A stretch of 60,202 nucleotides of DNA from JAKBCQ01 sp021807585 (GTDB lineage: Bacteria; Planctomycetota; Planctomycetia; Isosphaerales; Isosphaeraceae), in contig DAHWFG010000348.1 in the NCBI GenBank assembly GCA_027325115.1, positions 1 through 60,202 on the forward strand, written 5' to 3'. Of the stretch, positions 8,362 to 17,687 are shown in pieces. Made by a program: the position numbers and the translations under genes. Position 1 is the first letter of the stretch. The number at the start of each line of letters is the position of its first letter. The notes beneath the pieces are model-generated. The model was given only the letters and a program-made list of their open reading frames with translations. It was not told where the DNA came from and made no database searches.

Positions 8362-9699
8362 TCAAAATCGAGTCATCTGTTTTTCCATGCCGTAAGGGAC
8401 GACTTTAAAACCGCGCCGCTTGCTCATACCAAGTAGTGCGGTTTTCATTTGCTTTTGTTCCTCGATGCGATCGGCACGACCGGAATGAGTGAGCGCGGCC
8501 TCACGAAGCCGCGCGATCGCCGATTCGCCGCCGACCTCTTCCAAATCGAGCAGGAACACGAGATCCCCTTGGGAGGGCTTAATCCGTTCGATCAATTCGA
8601 CGATTGATCGCACGTGCGCCTCGGATCGTTCCCTTCCTCCAGCGCCCGTAAGTACGAGCAAGTCGAGCGGAATCTCCGCCGCCTTAGCCGCCGTGATGAA
8701 CGAATCGAGCGAGGAATCGGCCCAGTCGCGTGCGAATACCGCTCGAATCAATCGATCCCCAGAAATCACACCGAGAGCCGTCCGATCGAGTCCTCGTTCA
8801 CGATAATCCGCGAGCCGATTTGGATCGGGAACCTCCGGCGAAAAATCGTCGATCAAACAACGCACGCTCACGGCGCGACCGCTCGCCGACGTCGCGTCTC
8901 GATCCCCCTCTGTTTCGAGGAGCGGGAATGATTCGGCGATCGCATCGAGATATCCAAAAATATCGGTGTACGGTCGCGTGAAGACGTCGCCCCCCGCCAG
9001 ATAGATGGATTTCGCCTGGAGAACCCGTCGGCCCCAGATCCGCGCGACGCGCTCGGCGTGAGCCTGAAAATCCTCGACGCTCCGCACGCGATGTGCGGGC
9101 ACGGTCGATCCACCGAATCCAACTCCTCGAGGATGTCCAATCGTCGCCTCGAGAACGATCGACCGCTCGCTTCCAGGTGGAAGAAACGGAGGATCGCCGA
9201 ATTGCTCGCGATACCGCTCGCGCTGGGCGAACCACGCAGCCGCATCCCAACGAGCCGCTCGATCTAGAACGACTGCCAATTCATCGAGTTCAAGCATTTG
9301 AACCCCGCCGGGAGGGCTCGCCGAATCGACGTGTTTGGATTCGATCGCCTCGAGCAGGTGAAGCGCAGTTGATCGCACAACGTCGTCGAATTCGGTCGCG
9401 TCGACATACGCCAGCTTGCGTCTTTTGAGCACGAGATTCGCGCCCTCGCGACCGCGATCCACCGCGGTCGTCATCGAGTCGAGCCCCTTGTAATAATGAA
9501 CCCCCGACACAAAAGCGTGCAGCCAACGACCTTCCAGATCGAAATGAAAAATCGGTTCGTCGCCGTAATAAAGTGATAATCCATCGGGCTTCATTCCCGC
9601 GAAAACGAGTTCGTTATCCTTGAGATGAAGGCCGATTCGCCGCGGAAACGCCGTTCCTGTCTCAAGCAAACATGCGGCCTCGGTGCGATGATCCCCCAT
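8362..9699 (-). CDS. Radical-SAM-like protein lacking the CxxxCxxC cluster motif
   Basis: A 445-residue protein that resembles a radical SAM family with a long N-terminal domain (LYYGDEPIFHFDLEGRW...VLKRRKLAYVDATEFDDVVR). The SAM-barrel landmarks remain: a lead-in strand LEATIG, the HRVRSVEDFQAHAERVARI segment after the cluster loop, and IYLAGGDVFTRP, equivalent to the usual FLADGDAL strand. The loop that should read C-x3-C-x2-C reads H-P-R-G-V-G-F-G (9112-9135), so all three ligands are gone, and it cannot bind the cluster in the usual way. The frame is intact and shows no sign of decay, so this looks like a neofunctionalised enzyme or binding protein rather than a pseudogene. Family assignment is by my recollection of motif order. 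Confidence 0.6.
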   Translation of the reverse strand: MGDHRTEAACLLETGTAFPRRIGLHLKDNELVFAGMKPDGLSLYYGDEPIFHFDLEGRWLHAFVSGVHYYKGLDSMTTAVDRGREGANLVLKRRKLAYVDATEFDDVVRSTALHLLEAIESKHVDSASPPGGVQMLELDELAVVLDRAARWDAAAWFAQRERYREQFGDPPFLPPGSERSIVLEATIGHPRGVGFGGSTVPAHRVRSVEDFQAHAERVARIWGRRVLQAKSIYLAGGDVFTRPYTDIFGYLDAIAESFPLLETEGDRDATSASGRAVSVRCLIDDFSPEVPDPNRLADYRERGLDRTALGVISGDRLIRAVFARDWADSSLDSFITAAKAAEIPLDLLVLTGAGGRERSEAHVRSIVELIERIKPSQGDLVFLLDLEEVGGESAIARLREAALTHSGRADRIEEQKQMKTALLGMSKRRGFKVVPYGMEKQMTRF

Positions 9700-9861
9700 A
9701 AGTCGTCCAAACTCCTCGTCTTTGCGATCGCTCTACCTCGGGCTTGGCCGCGAATTCGGCCTCAACGCCGTTCGACCGAACGATTATAATCCCGCCGCGA
9801 ACCGAATGGGATGGAGCCGACACGCCGTACGAGCCGCGGCCGACATTGCAAGGAACCCGCC

Positions 9862-11607
9862 GTGCCGAACGAATCGATATTCAGTCGGATCGATCGACCC
9901 ATTTTCCTGATGAAGCGATCGATCGATCGCGCGATCCTCACCCACCCGCTTCGGCGGCTTTGGATCGAGGCCGCGTCGATCGTCACGGTCGCGCTGACAA
10001 TCGCGTTGGCGGGCAACGGACGTTCAAGCCTGTGGGATCGTGACGAGCCCCGCTTCGCGTGCGCGGTGCGCGAGATGCGCGCCCGCGGCGACTGGATCAC
10101 CCCGACGTTCAACGGCGAACCAAGATATAATAAACCAATACTTATTTATTGGTTGATGCGCGCCGCGACCTCGATCGCCGGCGACGGCCCCTTCGGCGCG
10201 CGGCTTGTCTCGGCGGTCGCGGGAACATGTACGTGTTTGTTGGTGTGGGGACTCGGTCGAAGATTACTAGGGCCCGAGGCGGGCTTGCTCGCGGCGTTTA
10301 TCCACGCAACCGCTCCGATCGCCGTGGTCGAGGCCAAATTGGCGACAGCCGACGCCGTGCTGGCTCTCTTGATCGTCGGGTGTCAATTTTGTTTATGGGA
10401 ACTGTCGAAGCGGCCGTCGCGAACGCTCGCGGCTCTGTTTTGGAGCCTCGCGGCGCTTGCGACATTGGACAAAGGCCCCGTCGGCCCCCTCCTGATCGCC
10501 GCCGCCGCGGTCGCCTCCATCCTTTTGGGCGGGTCGCGGACCGCAATCAAAAATCTATATCCACGATTCGGAATCCCTTTATTTGTCATGATCGTCGCGC
10601 CGTGGTTGATCGCGATCGGCGTGGTTTCACATGGCGAGTTTTTCCGCGTCGCGATCGCCGAGCAATTTTTGGGGCGCATCGCCAGGGGGGTTGAAAAGCA
10701 CGAAGGATTCCCAGGCTATTACGCCGCGGTCTCGATGATCGCGTATTATCCCTGGTCGGCGATTCTTCCCGCGGCGGTCGTTGCGATTTGGTCGAAACGA
10801 CGCGTTCGAGCCGAGGCGCCGTTCTTACTCGGCTGGATGATCGGCCCGTGGATTTTGCTGGAAATCCCCCGCACCAAGATTATTCATTATTATTTATCCT
10901 CTTATCCGGCGATCGCGTTGATCGCGGCGCGGCTGATCGTCGATCTGGCCGCCGATGTCGCCGATCTTCGGCGTCGGCCGCTCGGTCGGTTGTCGATCGG
11001 ACTGTTGGGAGGAGTAGGGATCGGTCTCGCGGTCGTGATCGTCGCCGCGGGTTTCGTTTTCCCTGATCCTTTAAAAATCCCTTGTATCATTATAGGATTG
11101 ATCGTACTTGTCGGGGTCGTCGCGGCGATGGCGCGATTTCAGGCGGGGCGCGGGTTCGCCGCGGCGTGGGGGCTTGTCGTAAGCTGGGGGCTGGCGACCG
11201 CGATCGCCGGCGGCTGGGCGATTCCCGCGGCCGAGCCTTTCCGTACGTCGCGCTCGGTCGCCGAGCGCCTTTCCGAATGGTCGAAACGAGAGAAGCTCGA
11301 ATGCGTCCTGGGATCGTATCAAGAGCCTGGAATCATTTATACGCTCGGCGAACCGACTCGGCTCGTTCGCGGCCGCGACGAATGGATCACGCTTTTGCGC
11401 GATCATAAGCCCGTCGTCGCCCCGCTGTTGCCGCTTGAGATGAGCGTGCTGAGGCGCGAGCCCGAGCTTTCTCTCGATGTCCTTGAGACGATGCGGATCT
11501 TCAATTTCACCCGCGCGCAAAGCGACGTCATCCAATTTGTTCGCGTCGGTCGCATCGAAAAATCCGCCGCGAATCGCACCAAAAATGCGCAGATTATTAA
11601 TAACTAA
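9862..11607 (+). CDS. Glycosyltransferase family 39 / ArnT-like membrane protein
   Basis: Multi-pass glycosyltransferase of the PMT/ArnT type, using a polyprenyl-phosphate sugar donor on the periplasmic side. The signature WDRDEPRFACAVREM carries the catalytic acidic pair in the first periplasmic loop, followed by YNKPILIYWL. About 11-12 hydrophobic segments follow. I start at the GTG at 9862, with AAGGA seven bases upstream; later ATGs are possible. The C-terminal domain (about residues 470-580) is soluble. About 581 residues, in the family range. The acceptor is unknown; lipid A, protein or an exported glycan are all possible. Two AT-rich rare-codon patches (10119-10156, 10873-10900) interrupt otherwise GC-rich codon use. 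Confidence 0.88.
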   Translation: MPNESIFSRIDRPIFLMKRSIDRAILTHPLRRLWIEAASIVTVALTIALAGNGRSSLWDRDEPRFACAVREMRARGDWITPTFNGEPRYNKPILIYWLMRAATSIAGDGPFGARLVSAVAGTCTCLLVWGLGRRLLGPEAGLLAAFIHATAPIAVVEAKLATADAVLALLIVGCQFCLWELSKRPSRTLAALFWSLAALATLDKGPVGPLLIAAAAVASILLGGSRTAIKNLYPRFGIPLFVMIVAPWLIAIGVVSHGEFFRVAIAEQFLGRIARGVEKHEGFPGYYAAVSMIAYYPWSAILPAAVVAIWSKRRVRAEAPFLLGWMIGPWILLEIPRTKIIHYYLSSYPAIALIAARLIVDLAADVADLRRRPLGRLSIGLLGGVGIGLAVVIVAAGFVFPDPLKIPCIIIGLIVLVGVVAAMARFQAGRGFAAAWGLVVSWGLATAIAGGWAIPAAEPFRTSRSVAERLSEWSKREKLECVLGSYQEPGIIYTLGEPTRLVRGRDEWITLLRDHKPVVAPLLPLEMSVLRREPELSLDVLETMRIFNFTRAQSDVIQFVRVGRIEKSAANRTKNAQIINN

Positions 11608-11615
11608 GTTAGTAT

Positions 11616-12941
11616 TTATTTGGATTGCTTAATCGCATCCAGACTTTTAGAAACATTCATTAATGCTCGCGAAGTGTGATAATTCGCCTTCCATGCGTCG
11701 GCTTTGGATTCGCCGTCGGTTTTTTTTCCGTCGCGGGTCGTTTGTCGCAGCCTGCCGCCGTGTTTGGAATCGATCATATGGCTTTCAATAAATTTCCATT
11801 GTTTGCGAAACGCGGCCGCGTAACGGTCGGTTTCGCGTCCGAATCGCGTATGCATCAGCGAAAGCGCGTTGAGTCCCTCGTCTTGCGTCCACCACACTTT
11901 TTCCAAAGCGAACGGTTCGCCCGCGATCGCTTCTCCCTTATCGTAAAACCCGCCGTATTTGTCGTCCCAGCCGTGAAACAGCGCGTGATCGACGAGATCG
12001 CGCGTAATGCGCCTGGTTTTGGGATCGTCGGCGATGTTCAATCCGCGTGCGGCCTCATCAAGCAGATACGCCGCCTCGACGTCGTGGCCGAACGAATCGT
12101 GCGCGGGGACGGCGCGCCAATCGACCGTGAAATACAAATTGAGCGCACCGGGCTCGACCGTGATCTTATCGCGAACAATCAAAAATAATTCATGAAATCG
12201 ATTCTGAACAACCTCGCGCTTATCGACGCGCGATAGAACCGTGAGAGCTTCTAGTAGATGAATATGTGAATTCATCGTTTTATAACCGCGGGGGATTCCC
12301 AGCCGATCGACCCGCGCCGATCGGGGCGCGGCGGGTTCGAGCTTGACGAGCGGAGTGCCGTCGCGTTCGAGCGCCTCAAAATAGCCGCCGTTCACCGCAT
12401 CGTGCGCGTGTGAATCGAGAAAATCGAAAGCGTCTCGCGCCGTTTTGAGAGCCGTTTCGTCGTGCGCGATTTCATAAACCGTCGCCGCGGCGTAGATCAC
12501 GAATGCGAGCCCGTACGCGTGCTTTTCGTGAGAATCGGCGTGATGGATTCGCCGCGAGCGATCGATTTCCCAAAAAAATCCGCCGTGATCACGATCGCGC
12601 ATCGCTCCATCAAGAAATGCGATCCCGTGCCGCGCGTAACCGAGATATTCGTCGCGATCCTCCGGCGAAAAAGCCGCGAACGCCGCCGCGGTCCACGTCA
12701 TTCGCGATTGATAGACGATCGACGCCTTGGGATCGGCAAGTAAAGTCCAATCGTCGGCCATGTTTTGATGAAACCCGCCCCGTTCGCGATCGACCGCGTG
12801 AGGATACCAGTGTGCTTTGAGATCGGATCGTAGCTCGGCGTCGATCTTCGGTTTCAGATCCGAAAGATCGTCGCCGCGCGATGTTCCCGATAAAAGCCGG
12901 ACCGCGAGGACGATCGAAATCCCGATCGCCCCGCGGCGCAT
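11616..12941 (-). CDS. Secreted AGE-family (N-acylglucosamine 2-epimerase-like) protein
   Basis: An (alpha/alpha)6-barrel protein of the N-acylglucosamine 2-epimerase / cellobiose 2-epimerase family, which interconverts sugars at C2. Family motifs include YQSRMTWTAAAF, HADSHEKHAYGLAF, MNSHIHLLEALTVL, DSFGHDVEAAYLLDEA, KVWWTQDEGLNAL and the terminal KANYHTSRALMN. Catalytic His candidates lie in the NSHIH and GHD segments. Starting from the ATG at 12941 it has a hydrophobic signal (GISIVLAVRLLSGTSRG), unusual because most members are cytoplasmic, so periplasmic epimerisation of an oligosaccharide is likely. About 441 residues. It ends 8 bases from the convergent glycosyltransferase. The substrate is not readable. 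Confidence 0.85.
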   Translation of the reverse strand: MRRGAIGISIVLAVRLLSGTSRGDDLSDLKPKIDAELRSDLKAHWYPHAVDRERGGFHQNMADDWTLLADPKASIVYQSRMTWTAAAFAAFSPEDRDEYLGYARHGIAFLDGAMRDRDHGGFFWEIDRSRRIHHADSHEKHAYGLAFVIYAAATVYEIAHDETALKTARDAFDFLDSHAHDAVNGGYFEALERDGTPLVKLEPAAPRSARVDRLGIPRGYKTMNSHIHLLEALTVLSRVDKREVVQNRFHELFLIVRDKITVEPGALNLYFTVDWRAVPAHDSFGHDVEAAYLLDEAARGLNIADDPKTRRITRDLVDHALFHGWDDKYGGFYDKGEAIAGEPFALEKVWWTQDEGLNALSLMHTRFGRETDRYAAAFRKQWKFIESHMIDSKHGGRLRQTTRDGKKTDGESKADAWKANYHTSRALMNVSKSLDAIKQSK

Positions 12942-13091
12942 AATCGCACGCCCCCAAGATCGAATGCGATCGGTCGAGCCGCGATGCGCGGTCGCGACCC
13001 CGCAAGCAACGGGTTGATTGCGCGTGTCGCACGACGCGGCGATCGATCGCAATCGACGGGTCCAATCCATGTTCGTTCCGTTCGTGACGGG

Positions 13092-13751
13092 TCAATCTTT
13101 CGCCTTGATCTCGATATCTTTGTATCGAACTTCCATCGGCGGCCCCACATGCACCTGAAGCGCGATCACGCCCCGTTTGTCGAATTTGGGATCGACGCGA
13201 TCGATAATCTTGACGCCGTTAAAGTGAATAATCACATGATCACCCTTGGCGTCGATCTCGAAATCGTTCCAATCTCCTTTTTTGACGAGTTTGTTCGCCT
13301 TTTCCTCGGGGTATCGTTCGAGAATCCCCCTGCCCCGTTCCTCATACAGGAGACCCCAGTAACCGTCGGCGACGTCGGCCTGCGGGCCCGACACCGCGCC
13401 GTCGGCGGCGCGCTTGCTGCGAAACTGGATCCCCGAGTTGCCGTTCTTGAATTTGACCTTCGCCTTCAGGACGAAATCGCCGTAATCCTTCGCCGTGACG
13501 AGGAATTCGTTCTTTTTGAGATCGCCCTTGGTGCGTCCCACGATCTCGTCGTTCTCGACGGTGAAGAGCATCTTATCATCGGGGGTCACCCAGCCCGTCA
13601 GGTCTTTGCCGTTGAAGAGGGGAGTGAAGGAGTCGTCGTCGGCCGCGGCGAAGACGTTCGCCGATCGCGCCCCCCGGCTTCCCACGATCAGCGCCCCCCC
13701 CGCAGGAACAAGCGCCGAGGCGCGGCTCAAGAAAAATCGTCGCGTGATCAT
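13092..13751 (-). CDS. DUF1080 (3-keto-disaccharide hydrolase-like) secreted protein
   Basis: A concanavalin-like jelly-roll protein, DUF1080, very common in planctomycetes and linked to 3-keto-glycoside hydrolysis. It has a twin-arginine-like signal (ITRRFFLSRASALVPAGGA). The domain opens with FTPLFNGKDLTGW, followed by DFVLKAKVKFKNGNSGIQFRS and the conserved C-terminal GVIALQVHVGPPMEVRYKDI. At 219 residues it is a single-domain member. It lies 150 bases upstream of the AGE-family gene on the same strand, consistent with a small extracellular sugar-processing set. Confidence 0.9.
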   Translation of the reverse strand: MITRRFFLSRASALVPAGGALIVGSRGARSANVFAAADDDSFTPLFNGKDLTGWVTPDDKMLFTVENDEIVGRTKGDLKKNEFLVTAKDYGDFVLKAKVKFKNGNSGIQFRSKRAADGAVSGPQADVADGYWGLLYEERGRGILERYPEEKANKLVKKGDWNDFEIDAKGDHVIIHFNGVKIIDRVDPKFDKRGVIALQVHVGPPMEVRYKDIEIKAKD

Positions 13752-14120
13752 GTTCTGTATCCGTTATTGTCGCGGGTATGAGATCAACCGCCGGCTCGCG
13801 TCGGCCATGGTGTGAAAATCGAATTGTGACGCGGCGGAGTTCGCGGGTCAACACTTCGCCGTGGGACGCATCGAACGCGCCGTTTTGAAACCGTCCTCAA
13901 CCATTTCGAAGCCATCGTATATTGATGTGTGTTGTTAATGTGGTGAGACGCAATTTCACAACAGCCGTCGATCGCGACGGGGCCGTTCATTTTCGGATTC
14001 GTGTACCGAACCAATCCGCGGGCGACTGGCCGATTCTTCCCGTTTTCGTTACACTTGAACTCGTGATTTCCCAAACCAAACCGATCCACACGCATTTGCG
14101 CAATCGAGAATCAAGCTTTG
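13752..14120. other. Divergent intergenic region upstream of hpnC
   Basis: About 370 bases between the DUF1080 gene and the hpnCDE operon. An AT-rich stretch around 13915-13945 (TATATTGATG) could hold a -10 element, but no convincing -35 sits at the right distance. No gene is supported. Confidence 0.35.
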
Positions 14121-15092
14121 ATGTCATTCGCCGACGATCTGAAAGCTTTTGGACCCGATTCCACGCGATCGCTCACGCTCGCCGAAGCCAAACGCTACTG
14201 CGCGCAACTCGCCGCCAATCATTACGAGAACTTCAGCGTCGTTTCGTTTCTCACACCCCCCGAACTCCGCGAATCGTTTCAATGCGTTTACGCCTTCTGC
14301 CGCTGGTCCGACGACCTCGGCGATGAAATCGGCGACCCTGAACGGTCGCTTGAACTCCTCGCGTGGTGGCGCGGGGAACTCAACGCGATGTATGCGGGGT
14401 CTTCCAAACACCCCGTGATGATCGCGCTCGCCGAGACCGTTGAGAGCAAACGGATCCCGATCGATCCCTTCGAGGCGCTCATCTCGGCGTTTGAACAAGA
14501 TCAAACAGTTAACGAATACCAATCAATCGATCAACTGCTCGATTATTGCACCCGCTCGGCCGATCCCGTCGGTCGACTCGTCCTTTATCTGGGGGGCGTT
14601 TTCAACGACGAAAACGCGCGGCTGTCCGATCTCACATGTTCGGCGCTCCAATTGGCGAATTTTTGGCAGGACGTCGCTCGCGACCTGGCGATCGGACGGA
14701 TTTACCTCCCGCGCGACGATCGCGTCCGATTCGGGGTTTCCGAAGAAGAACTCAAGGCGCTGAAGTTCACCCCCGCGTTCGCCGAACTCCTCGCGTTCGA
14801 GGTCGATCGAGCCCGATGTATGCTGATACAAGGACGCGAGCTTATTCCCAGGCTCAAGGGACGATTCCGGCTCGCGGTCGATTTGTTCAATCGCGGCGGA
14901 TCGGCGATTTTGCACGCGATCGAACGCTCGGGCTTTGACGTTTTGACGGAACGCCCTCGGTTGTCCAAAATGGATAAGTTATATTTAATCATAAAAGCGA
15001 TTGTTGGTATCGAGCCGCGACCGATTCGGCGTTTGGAGATCCGCGACGATTGCGTGCGAGTCGCTTCGAGTCGAACGGGGGAGCGGGCGTGA
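14121..15092 (+). CDS. hpnC: HpnC, squalene biosynthesis (PSPP to hydroxysqualene step)
   Basis: A trans-isoprenyl diphosphate synthase-fold protein of the HpnC family. In the HpnCDE route HpnD makes presqualene diphosphate from two farnesyl diphosphates, HpnC converts it to hydroxysqualene and HpnE reduces this to squalene. Motifs: the first Asp-rich site CRWSDDLGDE, then QLANFWQDVARD as the second Asp-rich site and GRIYLPRDD. I start at the ATG at 14121, not the TTG just before it, giving MSFADDLKAFG. 323 residues, family-typical. The stop overlaps the hpnD start (GTGA), so the two are translationally coupled. No hopene cyclase is in the window. Confidence 0.93.
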   Translation: MSFADDLKAFGPDSTRSLTLAEAKRYCAQLAANHYENFSVVSFLTPPELRESFQCVYAFCRWSDDLGDEIGDPERSLELLAWWRGELNAMYAGSSKHPVMIALAETVESKRIPIDPFEALISAFEQDQTVNEYQSIDQLLDYCTRSADPVGRLVLYLGGVFNDENARLSDLTCSALQLANFWQDVARDLAIGRIYLPRDDRVRFGVSEEELKALKFTPAFAELLAFEVDRARCMLIQGRELIPRLKGRFRLAVDLFNRGGSAILHAIERSGFDVLTERPRLSKMDKLYLIIKAIVGIEPRPIRRLEIRDDCVRVASSRTGERA

Positions 15093-15988
15093 ATCGCGAA
15101 TTGAAAGCGAGTTATCGCCATTGCGTCGGAGTCGCCCGGCGGGAGGCGCGCAATTTTTATCCGACGTTCTGGCTGCTCCCCCCCGAGAAAAGGCGCGGGA
15201 TGTGCGCTCTGTATGCTTTTATGCGTAAAACCGACGACATCGCCGACGACGAAGGCGACGACGACGCCAAGCGCGCGGCGCTCGACGCGTGGTCGCACGA
15301 ATTAACGTCGACCGCGACCGGGAGATTCGAGGGCTCTTGGCCGGGACGATTCGCCCTCGCCGATTGTATCGCTCGGCATCAAATGCCGGCCGATCTCCTC
15401 GCCGCGACGATCAAAGGCGTGCGAATGGACGTCGATCGTCGTAAATATCAAACATTTGATGATCTTTATGATTACTGTTATCATGTCGCGTCGGTCGTCG
15501 GGATCGCGTGCTTGTATGTTTGGGGTTTTGATCGAACGGGGGATTCGGCGATTCGTCGTGCCGAGGCGTGCGGAATCGCGCTCCAGTTGACGAACATCCT
15601 TCGCGACGTGCGCGAGGACGCCGACCGCGGCCGCGTTTATTTACCCGCCGAGGATCTCGATCGATTCGGCGTTTCGGTCGACGAGCTGCGCGGCGATCGG
15701 CCGGGAGATAAGGCGCGTTCGCTTTTCGCGTTTGAGGCCGATCGCGCCTACAGCTATTATGAACGCGCGCGCGGGCTCGACCGGTTCGTCGACCCCGTCG
15801 GCAGGCCGATTTTGCGGGCGATCTCGGGGGTTTATCGGGCGTTGCTCGACGAAATCCGGGCGCGCGATTACGAAGTTCTCAAGGGAAAGATCTCGCTTTC
15901 TCGCGGACGCAAGCTGCTGATCCTGGCACGATCGCTGGGGACTCGGTTCCAACGCGTCCAAACCGCCGCGGAGCCCGAATTCGGATGA
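15089..15988 (+). CDS. hpnD: HpnD, presqualene diphosphate synthase
   Basis: Condenses two farnesyl diphosphates to presqualene diphosphate. Motifs: NFYPTFWLLPPEKRRGMCAL, MRKTDDIADDE (first Asp-rich), YCYHVASVVGIACLYVWG, LQLTNILRDVREDADRGR (second Asp-rich) and YLPAEDLDRFG. I use the GTG at 15089, overlapping the hpnC stop by four bases and preceded by GGGGGAG. An upstream ATG at 15050 would add residues unlike the family. 299 residues. It ends in an ATGA overlap with hpnE. An AT-rich codon patch lies at 15441-15484, where Asp switches from GAC to GAT. Confidence 0.94.
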   Translation: MNRELKASYRHCVGVARREARNFYPTFWLLPPEKRRGMCALYAFMRKTDDIADDEGDDDAKRAALDAWSHELTSTATGRFEGSWPGRFALADCIARHQMPADLLAATIKGVRMDVDRRKYQTFDDLYDYCYHVASVVGIACLYVWGFDRTGDSAIRRAEACGIALQLTNILRDVREDADRGRVYLPAEDLDRFGVSVDELRGDRPGDKARSLFAFEADRAYSYYERARGLDRFVDPVGRPILRAISGVYRALLDEIRARDYEVLKGKISLSRGRKLLILARSLGTRFQRVQTAAEPEFG

Positions 15989-17475
15989 AAACGGTTACTC
16001 ACTTACCTACGTCCGTCAACTTTGATCGTCCCGCGCCTCCTCGCGTTGTGATCGTGGGGGGAGGCCTCGCGGGGCTCGCCGCCGCCGCGGCGCTTACCGG
16101 TCACGATCTCCAGATCACGCTGCTCGAAAGCCGACCCAGGCTGGGAGGGAGAGCCGGATCGTTCGTCGACCCCGCGTCGGGAGAGCTTGTCGATAATTGC
16201 CAACATGTCGGTATGGCTTGCTGTGTGAATCTGATCGATTTTTGCGAGCGAGTGGGCGTCGCCGATCTGTTCAAACGCGATCCCGTCATCGTCTTCGTGG
16301 GGCCCGACGGCCGCGTTTCCAAGATGAGCGCGGGGCGCATTCCCGCGCCGTTTCATTTAACGGCAAGTATGCTCAAGCTTTCGTTCTTAACATTCCTGGA
16401 TAAATTAAGAATCGCTTACGGCATGGCGCGATTACGGTTCGACGCCGCGGGTAAGCCGGGAGAAACGTTTGAATCCTGGCTCAAAAGACATGCGCAAAAC
16501 GACAGGACGATTGAACGGTTTTGGGGCTCGGTGCTCGTCTCGGCGCTCAACGAACGGCTCGATCGGATGGATATATTCCACGCCAGGAAAGTGTTTTTTG
16601 AGGGGTTTCTCGAAAATCGACAAGGCTACGCGCTCGATATCCCCGCGGCGCCCCTCGGTGAAATTTACGGAGTGAGGATGGAGGAATGGCTGGCGCGCAG
16701 AGGGGTCGAGGTTCGGCTCAAAACGGGCGTCAAACGCGTTGAGATCGATCACGAGTCATCGGTACAAAGCGTGATTCTACGTTCTGGAGAACGCCTTGAG
16801 GCCGATTTCGTGATCGTATCCGTCCCGTTCGATCGAATCGCCGACATGTTTCAAGCCGACGCGAACGGAAACTCCCCCGCTCCCAAATCGATCGAATCGA
16901 TCGAGGCTTCGCCGATTACGGGCGTTCATTTGTGGTTTGATAAACCCGTCTTTCCGTTCGCCCACGCTGCGATCGTCGGCAAAACGATTCAATGGGTGTT
17001 CAATCATACCGAACTGCAAGGTCGCGAGCCCGCCGGGCAGTATTTGCAGGTGGTGATCAGCGCGTCGTACGATCTCGTCGGTCGCGATAATGAATCAATC
17101 AAAGATCTTGTGCTTCAAGAATTGAGCGAACTTTGGCCCGAAGCCTCCGGGGCGAGTCTCAAGCGGTATCGAGTCGTGATCGAGCACGGAGCGACGTTCG
17201 CGGTTCGTCCCGGTATCGAAGCGCTCCGACCTCCTCAGCGAACCGCGGTCGACGGCCTCTTCTTCGCGGGCGATTGGACCGATACGGGCTGGCCCGCAAC
17301 GATGGAAGGCGCGGTTCGGAGCGGATATTTGGCGGCGGAAGGCGTCCTCGACGACCTCGGCAGGGCGCGCCGACTGCTCAAGCCCGATCTCCCCGCGGGC
17401 GCGCTCGCGCGATTCCTCCTGGGTCGAAAACCCGTCAATCGCACCATCCCCGGAGAATCGCGATCCAAACTCTAG
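15985..17475 (+). CDS. hpnE: HpnE, FAD-dependent hydroxysqualene reductase
   Basis: FAD-dependent amine-oxidase-fold enzyme (HpnE family) that reduces hydroxysqualene to squalene. The dinucleotide-binding fold is at the N-terminus (VVIVGGGLAGLAAAAAL, then LLESRPRLGGRAGSF). The C-terminal FAD-contact segment is LFFAGDWTDTGWPATMEGAVRSG. 496 residues, including a C-terminal basic tail. The ATG overlaps the hpnD stop (ATGA), completing a tightly coupled three-gene operon. Squalene could serve hopanoid or sterol synthesis elsewhere in the genome. Confidence 0.92.
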   Translation: MKTVTHLPTSVNFDRPAPPRVVIVGGGLAGLAAAAALTGHDLQITLLESRPRLGGRAGSFVDPASGELVDNCQHVGMACCVNLIDFCERVGVADLFKRDPVIVFVGPDGRVSKMSAGRIPAPFHLTASMLKLSFLTFLDKLRIAYGMARLRFDAAGKPGETFESWLKRHAQNDRTIERFWGSVLVSALNERLDRMDIFHARKVFFEGFLENRQGYALDIPAAPLGEIYGVRMEEWLARRGVEVRLKTGVKRVEIDHESSVQSVILRSGERLEADFVIVSVPFDRIADMFQADANGNSPAPKSIESIEASPITGVHLWFDKPVFPFAHAAIVGKTIQWVFNHTELQGREPAGQYLQVVISASYDLVGRDNESIKDLVLQELSELWPEASGASLKRYRVVIEHGATFAVRPGIEALRPPQRTAVDGLFFAGDWTDTGWPATMEGAVRSGYLAAEGVLDDLGRARRLLKPDLPAGALARFLLGRKPVNRTIPGESRSKL

Positions 17476-17687
17476 ATACTAGAATGCGTATATCAAGATA
17501 ATAAATATTAGCTTCATGATTTAAGATCGATCGAATCCGACGCGCCCCCGATCGTCGAGTTCTTTAAGATTCTTTTTGCATCTCTGTGCGCCGGATTGTT
17601 AAGATCTGTTCGACGGCTTGTATTGATGGACGAGACTCGGCCGTTTCGTGCGATCCGTTTGGTTGAAATCCGGCGGGAATCGATCCC

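Noticed and set aside
8362..9699. Interpretation as a frameshifted pseudogene
   Set aside because: The frame is continuous over 445 codons with normal composition, and the changed loop residues arise from substitutions rather than a shift.
12984..13781. Rightward frame of 265 codons
   Set aside because: Antisense to the DUF1080 gene, with no family signal of its own.
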